From: Chrysopilus asiliformis
Lineage: Eukaryota > Arthropoda > Insecta > Diptera > Rhagionidae
Reading direction: 5' to 3'
Length of the DNA: 64,000 bases
NCBI GenBank assembly: GCA_964034945.1
Contig: OZ035961.1
Span: forward strand, 87,500,124 to 87,564,123
Shown: positions 22,301-34,966 of the stretch, one piece after another
Layout of the letters: every line of letters starts with the position of its first letter
Numbering within the stretch: position 1 is the first letter of the stretch
Made by a program: the position numbers and the translations under genes
Notes under the pieces: model-generated
Databases searched by the model: none
Told to the model about the DNA's origin: nothing
Seen by the model: only the letters and a program-made list of their open reading frames with translations

Positions 22301-25300
22301 TTGTCGTCAGTAATCCAACCAGCCCTAAGCACTTGACATAAATTTCCACAACAACGAGTTGCTCGATATTCTTATGTGAAAGAACAATAGCGTCCACAAT
22401 GGAGATATGTACTTAGTTTACTTACAAATCAGGTGCAAAAACATACTTTATGCGCATGATAAACCCAATAAAACATTTGTGAACAACATTACAAATATCA
22501 CCTCCACATGTAGTTACTCAAATAGCAAAAACCTGACGATGGCGATGTTTTTGTCACGGTCGGCGCTTTACTTCTTTGTCTTTGCACACTTATATGCGAA
22601 TTGTTCCATAGTCCTATAGAGTATACACAATTTTAGAATCATGGAAGAATAGATGTCAATTGATAATGGATTCCACCGGCGATTTGGATTCAAAATTCAT
22701 GCTAGTATCTACTCGTCTTTGAAGAAATAGAAAAACGGTAGACGTCGATTCACGAAGACAAAAGTTCTAAATAAATTTTGCACAAGTGAACCGGACAAGT
22801 GAATGACATTGTCTAGCTATGAGACGCTTGCTCCAACTGAATACAAGTTGGTAGGATGTATGGCGAAGTGGAGAGGATCTAAAACGATTTAGTATTCTGG
22901 TCAGGTGCATGATGAAGCAATGTCTGTTTAAACGAAAATCCTATGAGCCGTAGGAAAATTGCCACTGCTTAAGATCAACATCGACAGTTGGATAGACAGA
23001 AAGTTAGATAGATTGTAGGTATCAGATATACGAGTACATATGGTGGAGTCGTCATTGATCGCAATCGGATAAGCAAAATAAAAAAATAAAAAATGGCTTC
23101 TTGTGGTGCTCATCGATTTTTTTTTTAAATTTCTTATTAGAAAACTTGGCAATAGCGATGGTGGAGATTGCGATTTATGGGCTCGAAGGATCGGTTAATT
23201 GGCAATCGCCTTACATTTATAGAAAATCCAGAATTTAGATACATCAGAATGCAAGTTAGTTTCCTCCCAACAGTCTCATTGGGATCTTTCTCAGACAAAA
23301 ATCTTTTGGTGGTGTTCCCTGGTCAAAGGGATCGATGGATCGATATTTGATTTGAAATGTGTTTTGTCAAGTCATCTCACTCTCCTCGCAACGTGATTGA
23401 CACACAATACGGCCACAGACTTTATGGGAAAAATCAATGCCAGGAATCTTCAATTATCGATATCGATAGAATAAATTACACTAGGAAGTGATCTCGTCCC
23501 TGATCTATTCGTATCTTTAGTTACCAGTATTCCTCATTAATATTTGAATCGTCATCAATCCCCCAGGGCATTATTATGTAACTTAGTCTATATGTTGACC
23601 ATCTTCACCAAAAAGAATTGCTTTATATGGTATCACGAGAATAATTTCACTGAATCAATAGCTGTATTGGCATTACTTGGAAAAATGTTTCCCTTTTTGA
23701 GAAATAATACTCTTGGATGCACTAAATCGATTAAGATCGATGTTTTCGCACCATTTATCGAGTGATTTGTGTTAATATTGAAATAACTTGCCCTAAATTT
23801 ATGGTGAAGTTGAGATTCATTCTTACATTCAGCGTGATTGAAGAATCTTCTGGTGGAATTTCCTGTAAAATTCTTTTTATAGTAAGATATTATAGGTTTC
23901 TTCCAACAAACTGACTGTCTGAGGCACTTATAGGCCATATATTTTACCATGGTTAAAGAGCTGTTCAGAAAAAATTTAACACGGTAGCGCTGTGTGGTTT
24001 TGACATTCCTGTTTTAAGGAATTAAATATTTATGTTAACACCGTTTTGAACTCAATTTTGAATTAACTCCGAAAATGAGTCAAAAGTTCACTCGAACTCC
24101 TTCCATTGTAAAGGGTGTTTTCGGTTAGAAGAGGCTTATCAATTGACTTCAATAGTCTATTACAAAACAAGAGGTCTCATGTTTGAGCCCTGGGCAGAAA
24201 CATGCAAGCAAAGTTCTCCACTTTGAAAACTCGAGAAAAAATCATAACATCTCAAATGTGAGGTGAAATTTTTCGTTTTTTTTACTCCTTTAATAAGTTG
24301 TTTTAACACCGAAAAATTGTTAAAAATTAACACTCAGAGAAAATTGCCATGAACTTCCTAGCCAGGAGTTCGATTTTCTCCGAAAGGTGATGGACTCCAT
24401 CAAACTCCATTTCGGTGCGTGATCGACTCCGTTTTTTCAACCATGTACTTTGACTAGTAAATTAAGTAATCATTTAAGACGCATTGGAGGAAAAAATATC
24501 TTTATAGTCGGCAATTAATTCTTCATGGAATTTCACTTACATCTAATTTATTTCCAACTTTAGACACCATGCAAATATTTTACTTGTCCATGTCGGACTA
24601 GATTGATACAATTTCAAGTAGTTCGACACTAATCCCATCGCTTCCATTTGACGAGAACAAATCGCAACATCCTATCGTTCGCCGTTTAACTCTAGAAGGA
24701 ACTCTGTAATCTTGTTTATATTAGACGCAGGCATTGTTTGAGTTCAGCAAAGCGTATCATCGCTTTTTTACTCCACTCAACTATTGAGATTTTGTGAAGC
24801 TTCCTTAGTCCAGACGAAATAAATAAACATCTGATAAATATCTTGATTTTTAAGTAAATTAATTCCACCGAGTGACCCCTGCAGACGTTCGGTTTTGCCT
24901 ATGCGGTTAAAAATCTATTAGATATTTTAGAATTTGTTTACTGAACGAGTCACGGTTAGGTTTTTCTTGTTGCGTGTCATCATCGGAGAATTCAGATGCA
25001 AAAAAAATCCAACACGTAGAAAATTTATTCCGCTGCAGAGTTTCCAGAAATCTTGAAGATCATGAAGTCCCTCCATGGGACCACATTCGAAGTTAAGCTA
25101 GGTATCAACAAACCATAATATTTCCCGACAGATTCAAACGATAAGATTTATATTTGAAAAGTGTTTAAAGGTAAATATTTGCTGTTTGATTTCAAGTACC
25201 TTCCAACCTAAGCCAACCAGCAGCATGTGAATGAACTTGCAAATTAACTCCTATAAAAAACATTCTAACCATTCTATTTGGTTCTTTTGCGGTATTTGGT

Positions 25301-25864
25301 GGCGCTGCGGTGATCATCATTTTCTTGCCGTGGAGGAGCACTTGACTGGGCACGTGCTATTTCGCTAGTTGCGATTTTTTTCATTATTTGTTACTTGCCA
25401 TTTACCATTTGATAAGTGATCCCCAGTATTTATGGTAATTTGGTGGGCATCAGGCATCGGACAGTAGACATCAGATAATGTTGTAGGATAACAAGTTACG
25501 TGAAGGTAAGCTAAATATGTATACCTGCTAATTATGAATGGTAATCGTATATTAGCCAGGTTAATTAGAATCACAGTTATCATTACAATTCCATAGTTAC
25601 TTACAATTCCTTGTGCTCGTGATAAATCAACATTACTTTTATTCAGTGATTAGCAACGTTAGTTGAAAGATTTACATATGCTGGCACTAAGTGGTCATTC
25701 TTACCTTGTGTTTATTGTTAAGCAAGTTTTCATTACATATTTCTTCACACTTCACGTCGTTGGCTGGTCATAAATATTTTAAGCTACCAAGAACTTATTT
25801 ATGCTCATATTAATTAAAAAGAAATTTTAAAAAAATCAAAAAAACGTTTAATAAAGAAAAAAAA
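22301..25864. other. Non-coding stretch, no supported gene
   Basis: Several short frames (22407-22619 +, 23168-23350 +, 23633-23950 -, 25365-25583 -) lack domains and splice context. AACTCCGAAAA/CTCGAACTCC words around 24065-24105 and again at 30870-30940 suggest a shared old repeat. Confidence 0.4.
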
Positions 25865-26250
25865 TTAGTCGTGATCAACACTAAACATTGCTCTGCAATA
25901 TTTAGTTTTGGGAAAAATATGTTAAAAAACATGAATTTGACTACATGCATTTAATTTTTAAAAAACTGTATTTTTTCAAAAAACCTGTATGGGAAGTACC
26001 TGTTATATCTAACTTTACTTAAGTTGATAGAGAACTACGGGTTTCGTAAAACCCATTTACAAAAAATTCAAGACGCTAGCTCAACGAGTTCTCGAGTTAT
26101 GACAGAATGGCAGACAGATGCACGAACATCTTCCTAATTTCCTCATGAAATGGATTCCGTACTGATTAAAAAGTTTCTATCTGCCCTCGTTCTCAAGTCG
26201 ATCTTCGTCATCAATACAATACTTTCCCTCTTCTATAGAAAATAAAAGAT
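25865..26250 (+). repeat. Dispersed repeat, family B, copy 2
   Basis: Same block order as 19050-19490: GTGATCAACACTAAACATTG, CTCTGCAATATTTAGTTTTG, TGTATGGGAAGTACC, CGCTAGCTCAACGAGTTCTC, a GCAGACAGATGCACGAACAT segment, and TTTCTATCTGCC. Confidence 0.7.
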
Positions 26251-26288
26251 TTGGGCGCTGTGTATCAGAAATAAAAGCGCGATGAATA

Positions 26289-26748
26289 CAGTAGAGATTC
26301 GGTAATTCGAATCAATAGAAACCAGACCTAATTCGAACCACGGAGATATTCGAATTACTAGATTTTTATGGTGGACATTTTGTTTAACAAAACAGTCTTA
26401 ATGGCAAAAAAAATATACTTTCAAGTAAAAATTAAGTAATAATGTTTCTGAATTCAAGAGTATATATACCTATGTGACAATATTCAATTCTATTTAAGGA
26501 AACTTGAAATTTTGGCTTTAAAATAACACCTGTACAGTTACGACAGTCCTTTAACCACGCAAATCTTGTGGGTAAATGGTTTAGTTATTGTATTCAAGCC
26601 ATTTCCATGCTCGACAACAAAAGTTCGAATTACAGATACCAATATATCAATAACAATTCCAATTACAAGATACCCAATATGAAAAAATAGTTGTTCGAAT
26701 TACCGAGTGCTCGAATTACCGAGTGTTCGAATTACCGAGTCTCTACTG
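26289..26748. mobile_element. Pogo/Tigger-like MITE with 15-bp subterminal repeats
   Basis: The left end CAGTAGAGATTCGGTAATTC and the right end (reverse complement CAGTAGAGACTCGGTAATTC) match at 19 of 20 bases. TA precedes the left end and TT follows the right. Inside the right end the word TTCGAATTACCGAGTG is repeated three times at 15-bp spacing (about 26694-26740); the left side has related ATTCGAATT words. No transposase frame is present. Tandem 15-bp motifs near the ends would suit binding by a pogo-type transposase, which is an inference. Confidence 0.65.
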
Positions 26749-26844
26749 TTATTATTATTTTTTATGCTTTAATTTCGCTTTTTTTCCATTTTAGATGTTT
26801 TTTTAAAATAAAAGCTTTTTCACAGTTTTTTTCCTTCGACACGG

Positions 26845-27065
26845 TATCCTTACACACCACGGTATCCTCACAGGACCTTTCATTATCTTTACACATTTCT
26901 TAGTGTCACAATTGGATTCAGCAACACCAAAAACCCTCAAGAGATTTTTTTCTGGAAAAATTTGAGAAAAAGGAAAATCACGTTATCCTTACAAGATCTT
27001 TCGTTATTACGTATGTAGTTACGTATGTGTGCAAAATTTCAAGTCAATCAACAGAAACGTAACCA
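26845..27065 (+). repeat. Dispersed repeat, family D, copy 2
   Basis: Matches 900-1115 in order: ATTGGATTCAGCAACACCAA, AGAGATTTTTTTCTGGAAAA, AAATCACGTTATCCTTACA, then GTGCAAAATTTCAAGTCAAT. Confidence 0.5.
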
Positions 27066-27889
27066 AGTGCTTTTGCAGCCTCTGTAAGAGTTATATAAAT
27101 ATAAAAAGTTTTGAAAATCTCTAATAATTTTGAGAGAAACTGGAGCTCAAAATTCCTTTTTGAAGGGAAAACAATAAAATTGGGTTTCAACTTCGAAGAA
27201 TTTGTTTAAATTCTGGAGAGATGATGGGAAATGCCTATTTTTTAATTTTTTTTACGGAGAAATTAGGGAAAAATGTTTTTGGGCTACCTACAAGATTTTT
27301 TTTACAATTTTCTTAAAATATCCCTTTGATGGCATTTTTTTAGAAGACCGGGAATTCTAAAATCCTCGACTGCACCTAGCGAAATCCTTAGTTGAGATGG
27401 ACAAGGTATTTTATATATTTTTGATGATTTCACATATTTTTTCTGTCAATGTTAATAAAATTCTTATGATTAATTCCATTAAGTTGGTTAAAGATTCTTT
27501 CAAATTACATTAAAGTTCAGTAAAACCATTTGGATTTATCACTAAATCAAGTTGAATAACAAATCAGGTCCTAAACGACTGCCCTGAGGTACTACACAAC
27601 GCAGTCGTTAATTTTCAAAACAAGCCAATAGATATAAAACTCTATTTAATTGCGATAAAATTATTCAAAGAATTCGAGCAAGTGTTAAAATGGTAAAATA
27701 TCTTTCATGTACAAGTATGAAGTCTATCATGTATTTTAAACATTAACGGTTGATCCTAACGAGAAATTCGTTTAAATGTTGACACAGAATGTTCGATCGT
27801 AAATCAGATTTATGTCCAAGTAAAAAATTTTAAGAACTTGCCCTGAGGGTGTGACTACAATTGTCCATCAATTTACTGTAATTCTTTGA
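27066..27889. other. Non-coding, nothing recognised
   Basis: AT-rich DNA with no supported feature. Confidence 0.45.
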
Positions 27890-28975
27890 GATGATGTTGG
27901 TACTTAGTATATCCGCACCGCCAGCAGCAAATTTACCACAGGGTCTGAAGTGTCGAGTTAAAATAGGCCATCAATACGACGAAAACAGTCCTACCATCGA
28001 AAACATGAAAACATTTCATCTAAAGTCACCAAGTCAGCATCCACAGCATCCCAGTTCGCTTCTTCGTCTCGTCGACATCTTGATTATAATTGCCTGAAGG
28101 TGACTTTTAACTAGATCTCTTGTGCCGATTGCAATTAAAAACCGCCATTGGAACCACACTTGATGCCCTGTTGCTGTCGGATCAATTGTTTTAAAGTGAG
28201 AATCCATTAAATATTTTCATTCTCTGGCGTCTCACACCTTCTTTATAGTACGATGTATCCAGGATAGACTAAAATCGGCCAAAATTTCAATGTCGAAGTT
28301 GATGCTTCTCCCAAGATTCCCGATGAATGTGTCTTTCGAGCAGAGTTTCGGCTCGAAGTGGTTCCGAATGTGGAATCTTTCGTCTTGTCTTTGATGGATC
28401 GCGTGGGAATCTCGAATGTCTGCTGACTGACCCTACGTGCTGTCATGCCAATACGAAAATGATGAAGTCTGCCAATCCACTCAATTGGTAACAGATCAGA
28501 TCAACCAGAAAATGGTCATGTCGACATTCGCCTCGAACAGGAAGAGTCATTGACCGCAGAAGAACCTTTTCGCCGAAAATCCAATGGATGTACCTTGGAC
28601 GTCAGCCAGGCCTGGTTTCTTGCAAGTCGTTCTCCAAGTTATTGCTGCCCGCGAAATTTATTCCACAAGGTGCGCACTCCACGTAAGTACTCAGAAGTGC
28701 AAAAAAAGTTGGCTACCATTTGGTAGTTCCATCGCGGTGACTATTGGGAAATGTTCACGAACTACGGTATCGATCTGGTGGTGTACGGAGTGAACTGCAA
28801 TTGTTCATTGCGTACTTTAAACCAGCCAATGTACAACAACGTGTCACATATGTCCAAGTGGGCGATATTTATGGTCAGCAGCGATTACTCAATGAGTCAC
28901 TCGCGATCGAGTATCTGCGATCTTCGCCATTTGGGGACAACTTGTTTCAGCAAAGTACGTTCAAGGAACTTTAAA
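27890..28975 (+). other. Coding-like, GC-richer patch of unknown identity
   Basis: Base composition and codon-like texture rise here relative to both flanks, and several frames read like protein over 30-75 codons: 27891-28097 (+), about 28266-28430 (+, rich in charged residues), about 28520-28735 (+) and 28744-28974 (+). The pieces lie in different frames with stop codons between them, and I could not join them with convincing splice sites. I recognise no domain. It may be a decayed retrogene, an old mobile-element coding region, or short exons that I cannot resolve. Confidence 0.3.
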
Positions 28976-31404
28976 AATTTAAACGAAAATATCTTAAGTG
29001 GCCATCAAGTGAAATCTCTATTATGAAAATTATTAAAAAATCTATTAAAAATGTTGTTATAAAGTTAGAAAAAATTAGACTAGAGTAATAACTAGAGTGT
29101 GGTCAATCCTTACTCGTCTTCAAATATGCACTGTTCAAAATTGTGTATATCGTGAGGAATTTTTCATTTTCTTTTATATTTTTTAAGCAATTTACGCGAT
29201 TTAAAGTTTTGTTAACCTTGAAATAATAAGCGATATTTCCACATGAAAAGGCGACACTTGATATTTTGTGGATCTGTGATTTTAAATTTTTTATTTTTTG
29301 AAAACAAGCGCCAAATGCTAATTTCAAATTGCCACGGAAACTTCAGACGGAAACTTTCGCTCATTTCATTGTTTTGAAGAAAAAAAGGTGAAATGCGTTA
29401 AACGTCTGAGAATATGCAAAAAATTTCATCGTGTATTTATATTTTTCATTTTCCATTAATCTTTTTTAAGCGCAATTAATTTTAAATTTTTTTTAAAGAA
29501 GTGTTTGTTGATAAAGATTATGCTGTATTGTTTTAGAATATCTTAATGGGTTTTAAAATAGACTAGACGCTGTCTATATCGTTTGCGGGAATTTGCTCAT
29601 ACAAACTTTTAGATATACATTTTGATGCTTTTACTGTCACAATAATGTTCTATTTGACTATTTCAAAGAAAAAGTAAAAACGAAAAATTCCCAAAGATCG
29701 ACAAAAACGGTTGCCTGCGTCTAAGTTACACGGAAACACTTTTGAAATAAATCGAGAAATTGCACAATTGAATCTCCATCTGTATCTCCACTAGAACTCC
29801 TTAAACTATAGGTAGAAGAGCCATGAAAACTCAATGGGACAAACACAATATGACAATCGGCACAGATAACATAATTTCGCATCTCCAACAACAACAGCAA
29901 TAACATCTCATTGTCAGTGCGTAATTTATATTGTTGCAGGTGTATTGTGCCAGTGCAATGCGACAGGTTTACGATGATGATCTTAATCGGCTACTCTGAT
30001 ATTCTTCCTGCCCGGTGTTTACTTTGAATCTTCTTCCATTTATTTAAGAAGAAACGGACGACGCCTGAAGACGCCACAATAATTCAGAGCAATTATTGGC
30101 CACAATAAAAAAATGTCGTTCGTGTCTAGTAATAATTATTGCATTCAGTAGATTGACTCCTCTAAGCCATTAACAAAAGCAATCTGCCTATTCTCAATTT
30201 CAAACAAGGAATTTAAATAGTCACGCGAATTCAGTACAATAAATTTTCTATATCAAGTATAGAACTTACAACTCATCTGCTATAATTACATAAAGAGTTA
30301 AAGAAAGGAAATTACATATTCAGATTTTTCACATGAATTCTATTGTCGCCATTTTTTAATTAGTCTAATTCTAATGGGATTTTTTTGTGTCATTCTATGC
30401 TTTTAGTTTTTGAAATTCGCACGAAAAAGTGTTTTATTTCTTATTCAATTTAACAACAATTTCTCACTTTGTTGCAATAGAAAAGAAAGTTTCTTAAAAA
30501 ATCACAAAAAATCTTCTGTTGATATCCATATGAAATACGTATATAAAAATGTAAATAAATATGAAGAAAAGCAGAGTTTGGTAGACATTTTTTGTTTCGA
30601 CCAAACTTTTTTTTAAATATCCGAGATCTTTTGAGTAAATTTTTTAATCAACAATGTGGATTTTAACTTATGATAGAGTTTTTTAGATTTATGTACGACT
30701 CTTATTTCCAACAATATCTAAAAAGTTAAAAGAAACCTGTGAAAAACAACAATTGTCAAGGGCTACCATTTAGAAGTGGTATTTCCAGGGGTATAAGGGC
30801 AGACAAATTTCAATTTTTTTTTGAAAAAATCAATTTGTGTGGGAGAGGCTGGGTAGGATTGGTCCGAAAAATTCGGAGTGAATTAAACTCCCAAAGCTTT
30901 GCGGAGTTAAAAATGTAAAATCAACTCCATGCAAATTTAAAATAAAATGAGATCGAGTTCACACCGCTAAATTTTGTGATTAATTGAAAATAAAATTATT
31001 TAAACATCTCTTCAACTTCAATAAACTGGAATTTGTAAAGAAATTTCATTTCCTAATTAGTAACAAAATCCAATTGCAATAAACGCATAAATATTTTTAA
31101 AGTCCAACCGATAGTAATTTCAAAATGGAAAAAGAAATTCTTACAACACTGAAAAATTTACTTGCAATTAACAAATCGCTATCAAATTCCCGGAAATCTT
31201 TCAAATTTATATTTTAAAAAGAATATTGTCAAAGTTCTGAATTCTTTGACCAAATACTAAACTCCCGCCAAGTTTTGCGTTAAAAACATTTTCTTGTACT
31301 AAACGAATAGAATTGAAAACACATAAAATCTATTATCCAATCCATACGTGTATAACTATAAGATTTTCTAATTTTTGTCATAATTCTATTTCCTAAAAAC
31401 CGTC
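28976..31404. other. Non-coding stretch, no supported gene
   Basis: AT-rich, with short chance ORFs only (for example 29103-29327 -, 30410-30616 +). No TIRs or tandem repeats were noticed. Confidence 0.4.
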
Positions 31405-31860
31405 AGTTTATTTGTCTTCCTCCAGCTATCTGGTGGTCCCTACTCCTACCTATATCTCCCTTATTTTTCTTACTCAAGTCCTATATTTGGGTTCAAGGGT
31501 TTTTTTGGTCGTTTAGACCCCTACTGGCACGGCTGAACGTTTTCGACCCCGCCACGGGCCTTATTTTTATGTTTGGTGACACGTTAAGTGTTTTATTGCT
31601 CGGGTTGTTAACGCCCAATTCGTTGTTTTTATTAAATTTATTTATTTATTTAATATATTTTAATTATATTATTATTACCTTAATTCTTTTCTGTTTTCTC
31701 TGCTGTTTTCCTCCTTATTCCATGCTCCGCTGGTCCTTCTTGCAGCTCCAATCAAGACGATCCAGTATTTTTGTCTAATTGTAATTGTAATTAAGTGTGC
31801 AAGTTTCCACACTACCTTTATTACAATTTATGACGAAACATAAATTATAATATGAGGTAT
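31405..31860 (+). other. Compositionally distinct patch, possible retroelement leader
   Basis: A GC-richer, pyrimidine-rich patch with TTTGGTGACACGTTAAGTG at about 31574. It resembles the segment just after an LTR, where a TGGTGAC-type primer-binding site lies. It also carries (TAATTG)n-like AATTGTAATTGTAATT at 31777. No LTR partner or gag/pol frame is attached, so this is a guess about origin. Confidence 0.2.
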
Positions 31861-31886
31861 TGCACTCAGCGCGTTATCTCTTTTTT

Positions 31887-32062
31887 TTATACCCGTATGG
31901 TGAAACCAAAGGGTATATTAACTTTGCCTTACCGTTTGTAACGCCAAGATCCCGTCATCGCACAAAAAAATTAATTACACCAGTGTGTTTAGAATGATAA
32001 AAATATTTAATTTCTGCGTGTCCGTCCGTCTGTCTGTCCGTCTGTCTGTCCGTCTGTCTGTC

Positions 32063-32097
<35 letters not shown>

Positions 32098-32486
32098 CTG
32101 TGGCGCGGATTGCGGGCGCACGGATTGAGCTAGAGACTTGAAATTTTTCGCAGATTCGTTTTTCGTAAAATGCGAGGCTAAGTTCGTTAATGGGCAAAAA
32201 TGGACCATTAGGGGGGGTACCCCCCATACGAACGAAAACGTTTTTTGCGAATATCTCAAAAACGGTGTATCTTACTAAAAAAGTGCTAGAACAAAAGTTA
32301 TTTAGAATATGATTCTACATAAAACTCCCATACATCAAAATCCGATTGGAATAAATTTTAAAAAATCTTATTGGAAAGTTTGACTTCAAAGTGGAATTTT
32401 GGTACAACTGTTCCAATTTTGATACGAATATCACCATACGGGTCTCCAATGATTGCCAGATTGGCAATTATAGCTTTTGTTATGTT
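31887..32486 (-). mobile_element. Mini-me-like element, copy 4
   Basis: A complete reversed copy. On the plus strand it runs TTATACCCGTATGGTGAAAC, GGGTATATTAA, CCGTTTGTAACGCC, a TTCTAAACACACTGG-complement block, a GTCY microsatellite (about 32020-32100), GATTGCGGGCGCACGGATTG, TTGAAATTTTTCGCAGATTC, the palindrome GGGGGGTACCCCCC near 32210, and ends with GCTTTTGTTATGTTT. It is very similar to copy 6 at 38993-39572, indicating fairly recent activity. Confidence 0.85.
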
Positions 32487-32487
32487 T

Positions 32488-32701
32488 ATACATGGATGAT
32501 TCTCCTAGAGACCTATTGAACCATGTTTTACACGATTTATACCGTGTATTTCGGAAAACCTATCTCCTCTTATAGTTCTTTATTTCATAAAAAACTAACA
32601 TTAGGTACTCGTGCACTTTATCGTGCTGCCACTTTTTTTTATACATGGATTGGCTCCCATTAAGGATTACTGGACCATGTTTTATACGGTTTATACCGTG
32701 T
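32488..32701. repeat. Diverged direct repeat of about 60 bp
   Basis: 32488-32548 and 32641-32701 share ATACATGGAT, a middle TACTGGACCATGTTTTA-like block and TTTATACCGTGT, with scattered differences. They lie just 3' (in the minus sense) of the zinc-finger ORF that ends at 32702. They could be the end structure of the element or gene that contained that ORF. Confidence 0.5.
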
Positions 32702-33725
32702 CTACCATTTAGGATCATTAAATCTTATGGTTTGGAAAGACAAAGGATTGCATATAAAGCCAACGTTATCAGTTAAATTTTCGTTGTCCCTGAAGCTCGA
32801 CAAACAGCTAGAATGATAGATCCCAATTTTACAAAATGGGATTTGACATTCAACTGTTGAACCGAGTTGCTTTTCTTCGTTGTTTCGGCACACACAATGT
32901 CGTTCGCATAATGCATCTTCGCTATGCTTCCTTGCCATGTGGCGTTTATATGACCCGTACTCGACAAACACTAATTTGCATTTTATACAATTTAGTCTTG
33001 TGAGTGTTATATACTTTGGCGGCTTTAGTTTTTTTGGGGCAATTGCAGTACACTCATGATTTAAAAACATTGTCGTGTTAGGAAAATGTTTGTCGCATGA
33101 ATGACACATTCTTTGTATAGTGTGTTCGGCGTTTATGTGTATGTGTAACACACGCACATCTTTATTGCAGATATTGCATTTTTCTGTTGTAGGGTGAAAT
33201 TTTTTACAATGCAAATGCAAACTGGTGCGGAATGAAAAATTCTTCGAGCAATACTTGCAACTCCACTTCTTTGCTATACTATGTGCAGCTTTCATGTGTC
33301 TCAGAACTTCTGCTTTTCGTATAAATGCCTTTCCGCATATTTCACACTTATATTTTTCTTTATGTATTGCCATATGTCTCCGCAACACGTTTATTGTCTT
33401 AAACTTTTTATCACAAACCCTCACATATAACTTCATTTCCTTGACACTTGTGTGTACCTTTAATGTGACGAGTTAAAGCTGATTTCCGAACATAGCATTT
33501 ATCGCATTGATTACATTTGAACTTCTTTCTTTGCGATGTGTTGTTATTGGTGACACAACGTGAAGTGCTAGGTTGATTTTCATGTTCTACATTATTTGTA
33601 GACATGTCATCAGATCCGTCATTTTGTGACAAATCATCAAAATCAAGCATTTCATCGAAGCACTCTTGGAGACCTTGTATTTCCGGAATCTCCATATTTA
33701 AAAGCTGTAACGGAAAATTAACCAT
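32702..33725 (-). pseudogene. C2H2 zinc-finger protein with PHD-like C-terminus, one-base frameshift
   Basis: The minus-strand frame starts at ATG 33725. About 60 residues are acidic and serine/asparagine-rich, followed by a first C2H2 finger (KCNQCDK...HIKGTH). One extra base in the CCC run at 33418-33420 breaks the frame inside finger two. The second frame (33436-32702) continues with about five more C2H2-type fingers and one weaker one. The last 60 residues carry C-x-C, C-x4-C, H-x2-C and a final C, spaced like a PHD finger that lacks its eighth ligand. C2H2 fingers normally bind DNA, but the target is unknown. The start overlaps the end of the upstream frame (33718-33720). Codon texture is good, so the break may be recent or a sequence error. 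It may be a host gene or part of a mobile element; I do not recognise the family. Confidence 0.65.
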
Positions 33726-33890
33726 AATCAGACATTTTGTCGAATAAAATGGTTTTTATGATATTGTTTAAAATCATATCAAAATGTGTCATACAATTAT
33801 TTGTTTGTATCACATCTTTCCATCTCGGAGTGTTTTTAATAAATTTATTTATATTTTGCGTATAATTATATAGCACAGATTTACTATTTA

Positions 33891-34895
33891 AACATAACAA
33901 AAGCTATAATTGTCAATCTGGCAATTATTGAAAACCCGTATGGTGATATTCGTATCAAAATTCGAACAGTTGTACCAAAATTCCACTTTGAAGTCAAAAT
34001 TTCCAATAAGAATTTTTAAAATTTATTCCAATCGGATTTTGATGTATGGGAGTTTTATGTAGAATCATATCCTTGGACTTTTTTGATAAGATGCACCGTT
34101 GTTCTTGGACTTTTTTGATAAGATGCACCGTTTTTGAGATATTCACAAAAAACGATTTCGTTCGTATGGGGCAGAGCTGGGCAAAATACTCAATACTCAA
34201 GTATCAGTACCAGTATATGGTAATGATACTTTTAACCGCATTTCAGTATCAGTACAAAGAGTACTGGTACTGAGATTTCAGTACCAGTAAATTTTGTACT
34301 GGTATTGCTCTGACTGAGCAGTACAAAAATACCAACATCGTTACTGGTACTGAAACTCCAGTACCAGTGCTATGTACTTGAAAAATATCAGTACTTTCGC
34401 GAAAAATACTTGAAAAAATTCCAGTACTTTTGCAAAAGTACTTGAAAAAGTATAAAAGTACTGGTACTGCAAAACTCAAAACCAGTACAAAAAGTACTGG
34501 TACTGCAAAAACCAATACCAGTACAAAAAGTACTGGTATTGCAAAAAACCAGTACAAAAATACAAATATTGTAAAAAACCAGTACCAGTACTTTTTGTAC
34601 TGGGAGTGGATCCGTGCATCGATTACAAGTACTTCAAGTACTGGTACTGATCGTGCAGTACCAATACTTAAGGTATTGATACTGGTGGCAAGCCCAGTAC
34701 AAGTATCTATGTACTGGTACTGCTCGTGTACTGCAGTATCAAATGTACTGAAGTATGCCCAGCTCTGGTATGGGGGGTACCCCCCCTAATGGTCCGTTTT
34801 TGCCCATTAACGAACTTAGCCTCGCATTTTACGAAAAAAGGATCTGCGCAAAAATTCAAGTCTCTAGCTCAATCCGTGCGCCTGCAATCCGCGCC

Positions 34896-34928
<33 letters not shown>

Positions 34929-34935
34929 TGGACGG

Positions 34936-34966
<31 letters not shown>

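Noticed and set aside
24170..24215. tRNA-like B-box word (GTTTGAGCCC) suggesting a tRNA or SINE
   Set aside because: No A-box at the right distance, no cloverleaf seen and no second copy.
34249..34789. Open frames of 102 and 119 codons on opposite strands
   Set aside because: They are generated by the AGTACTGGTACT repeats of the hAT-type MITE.
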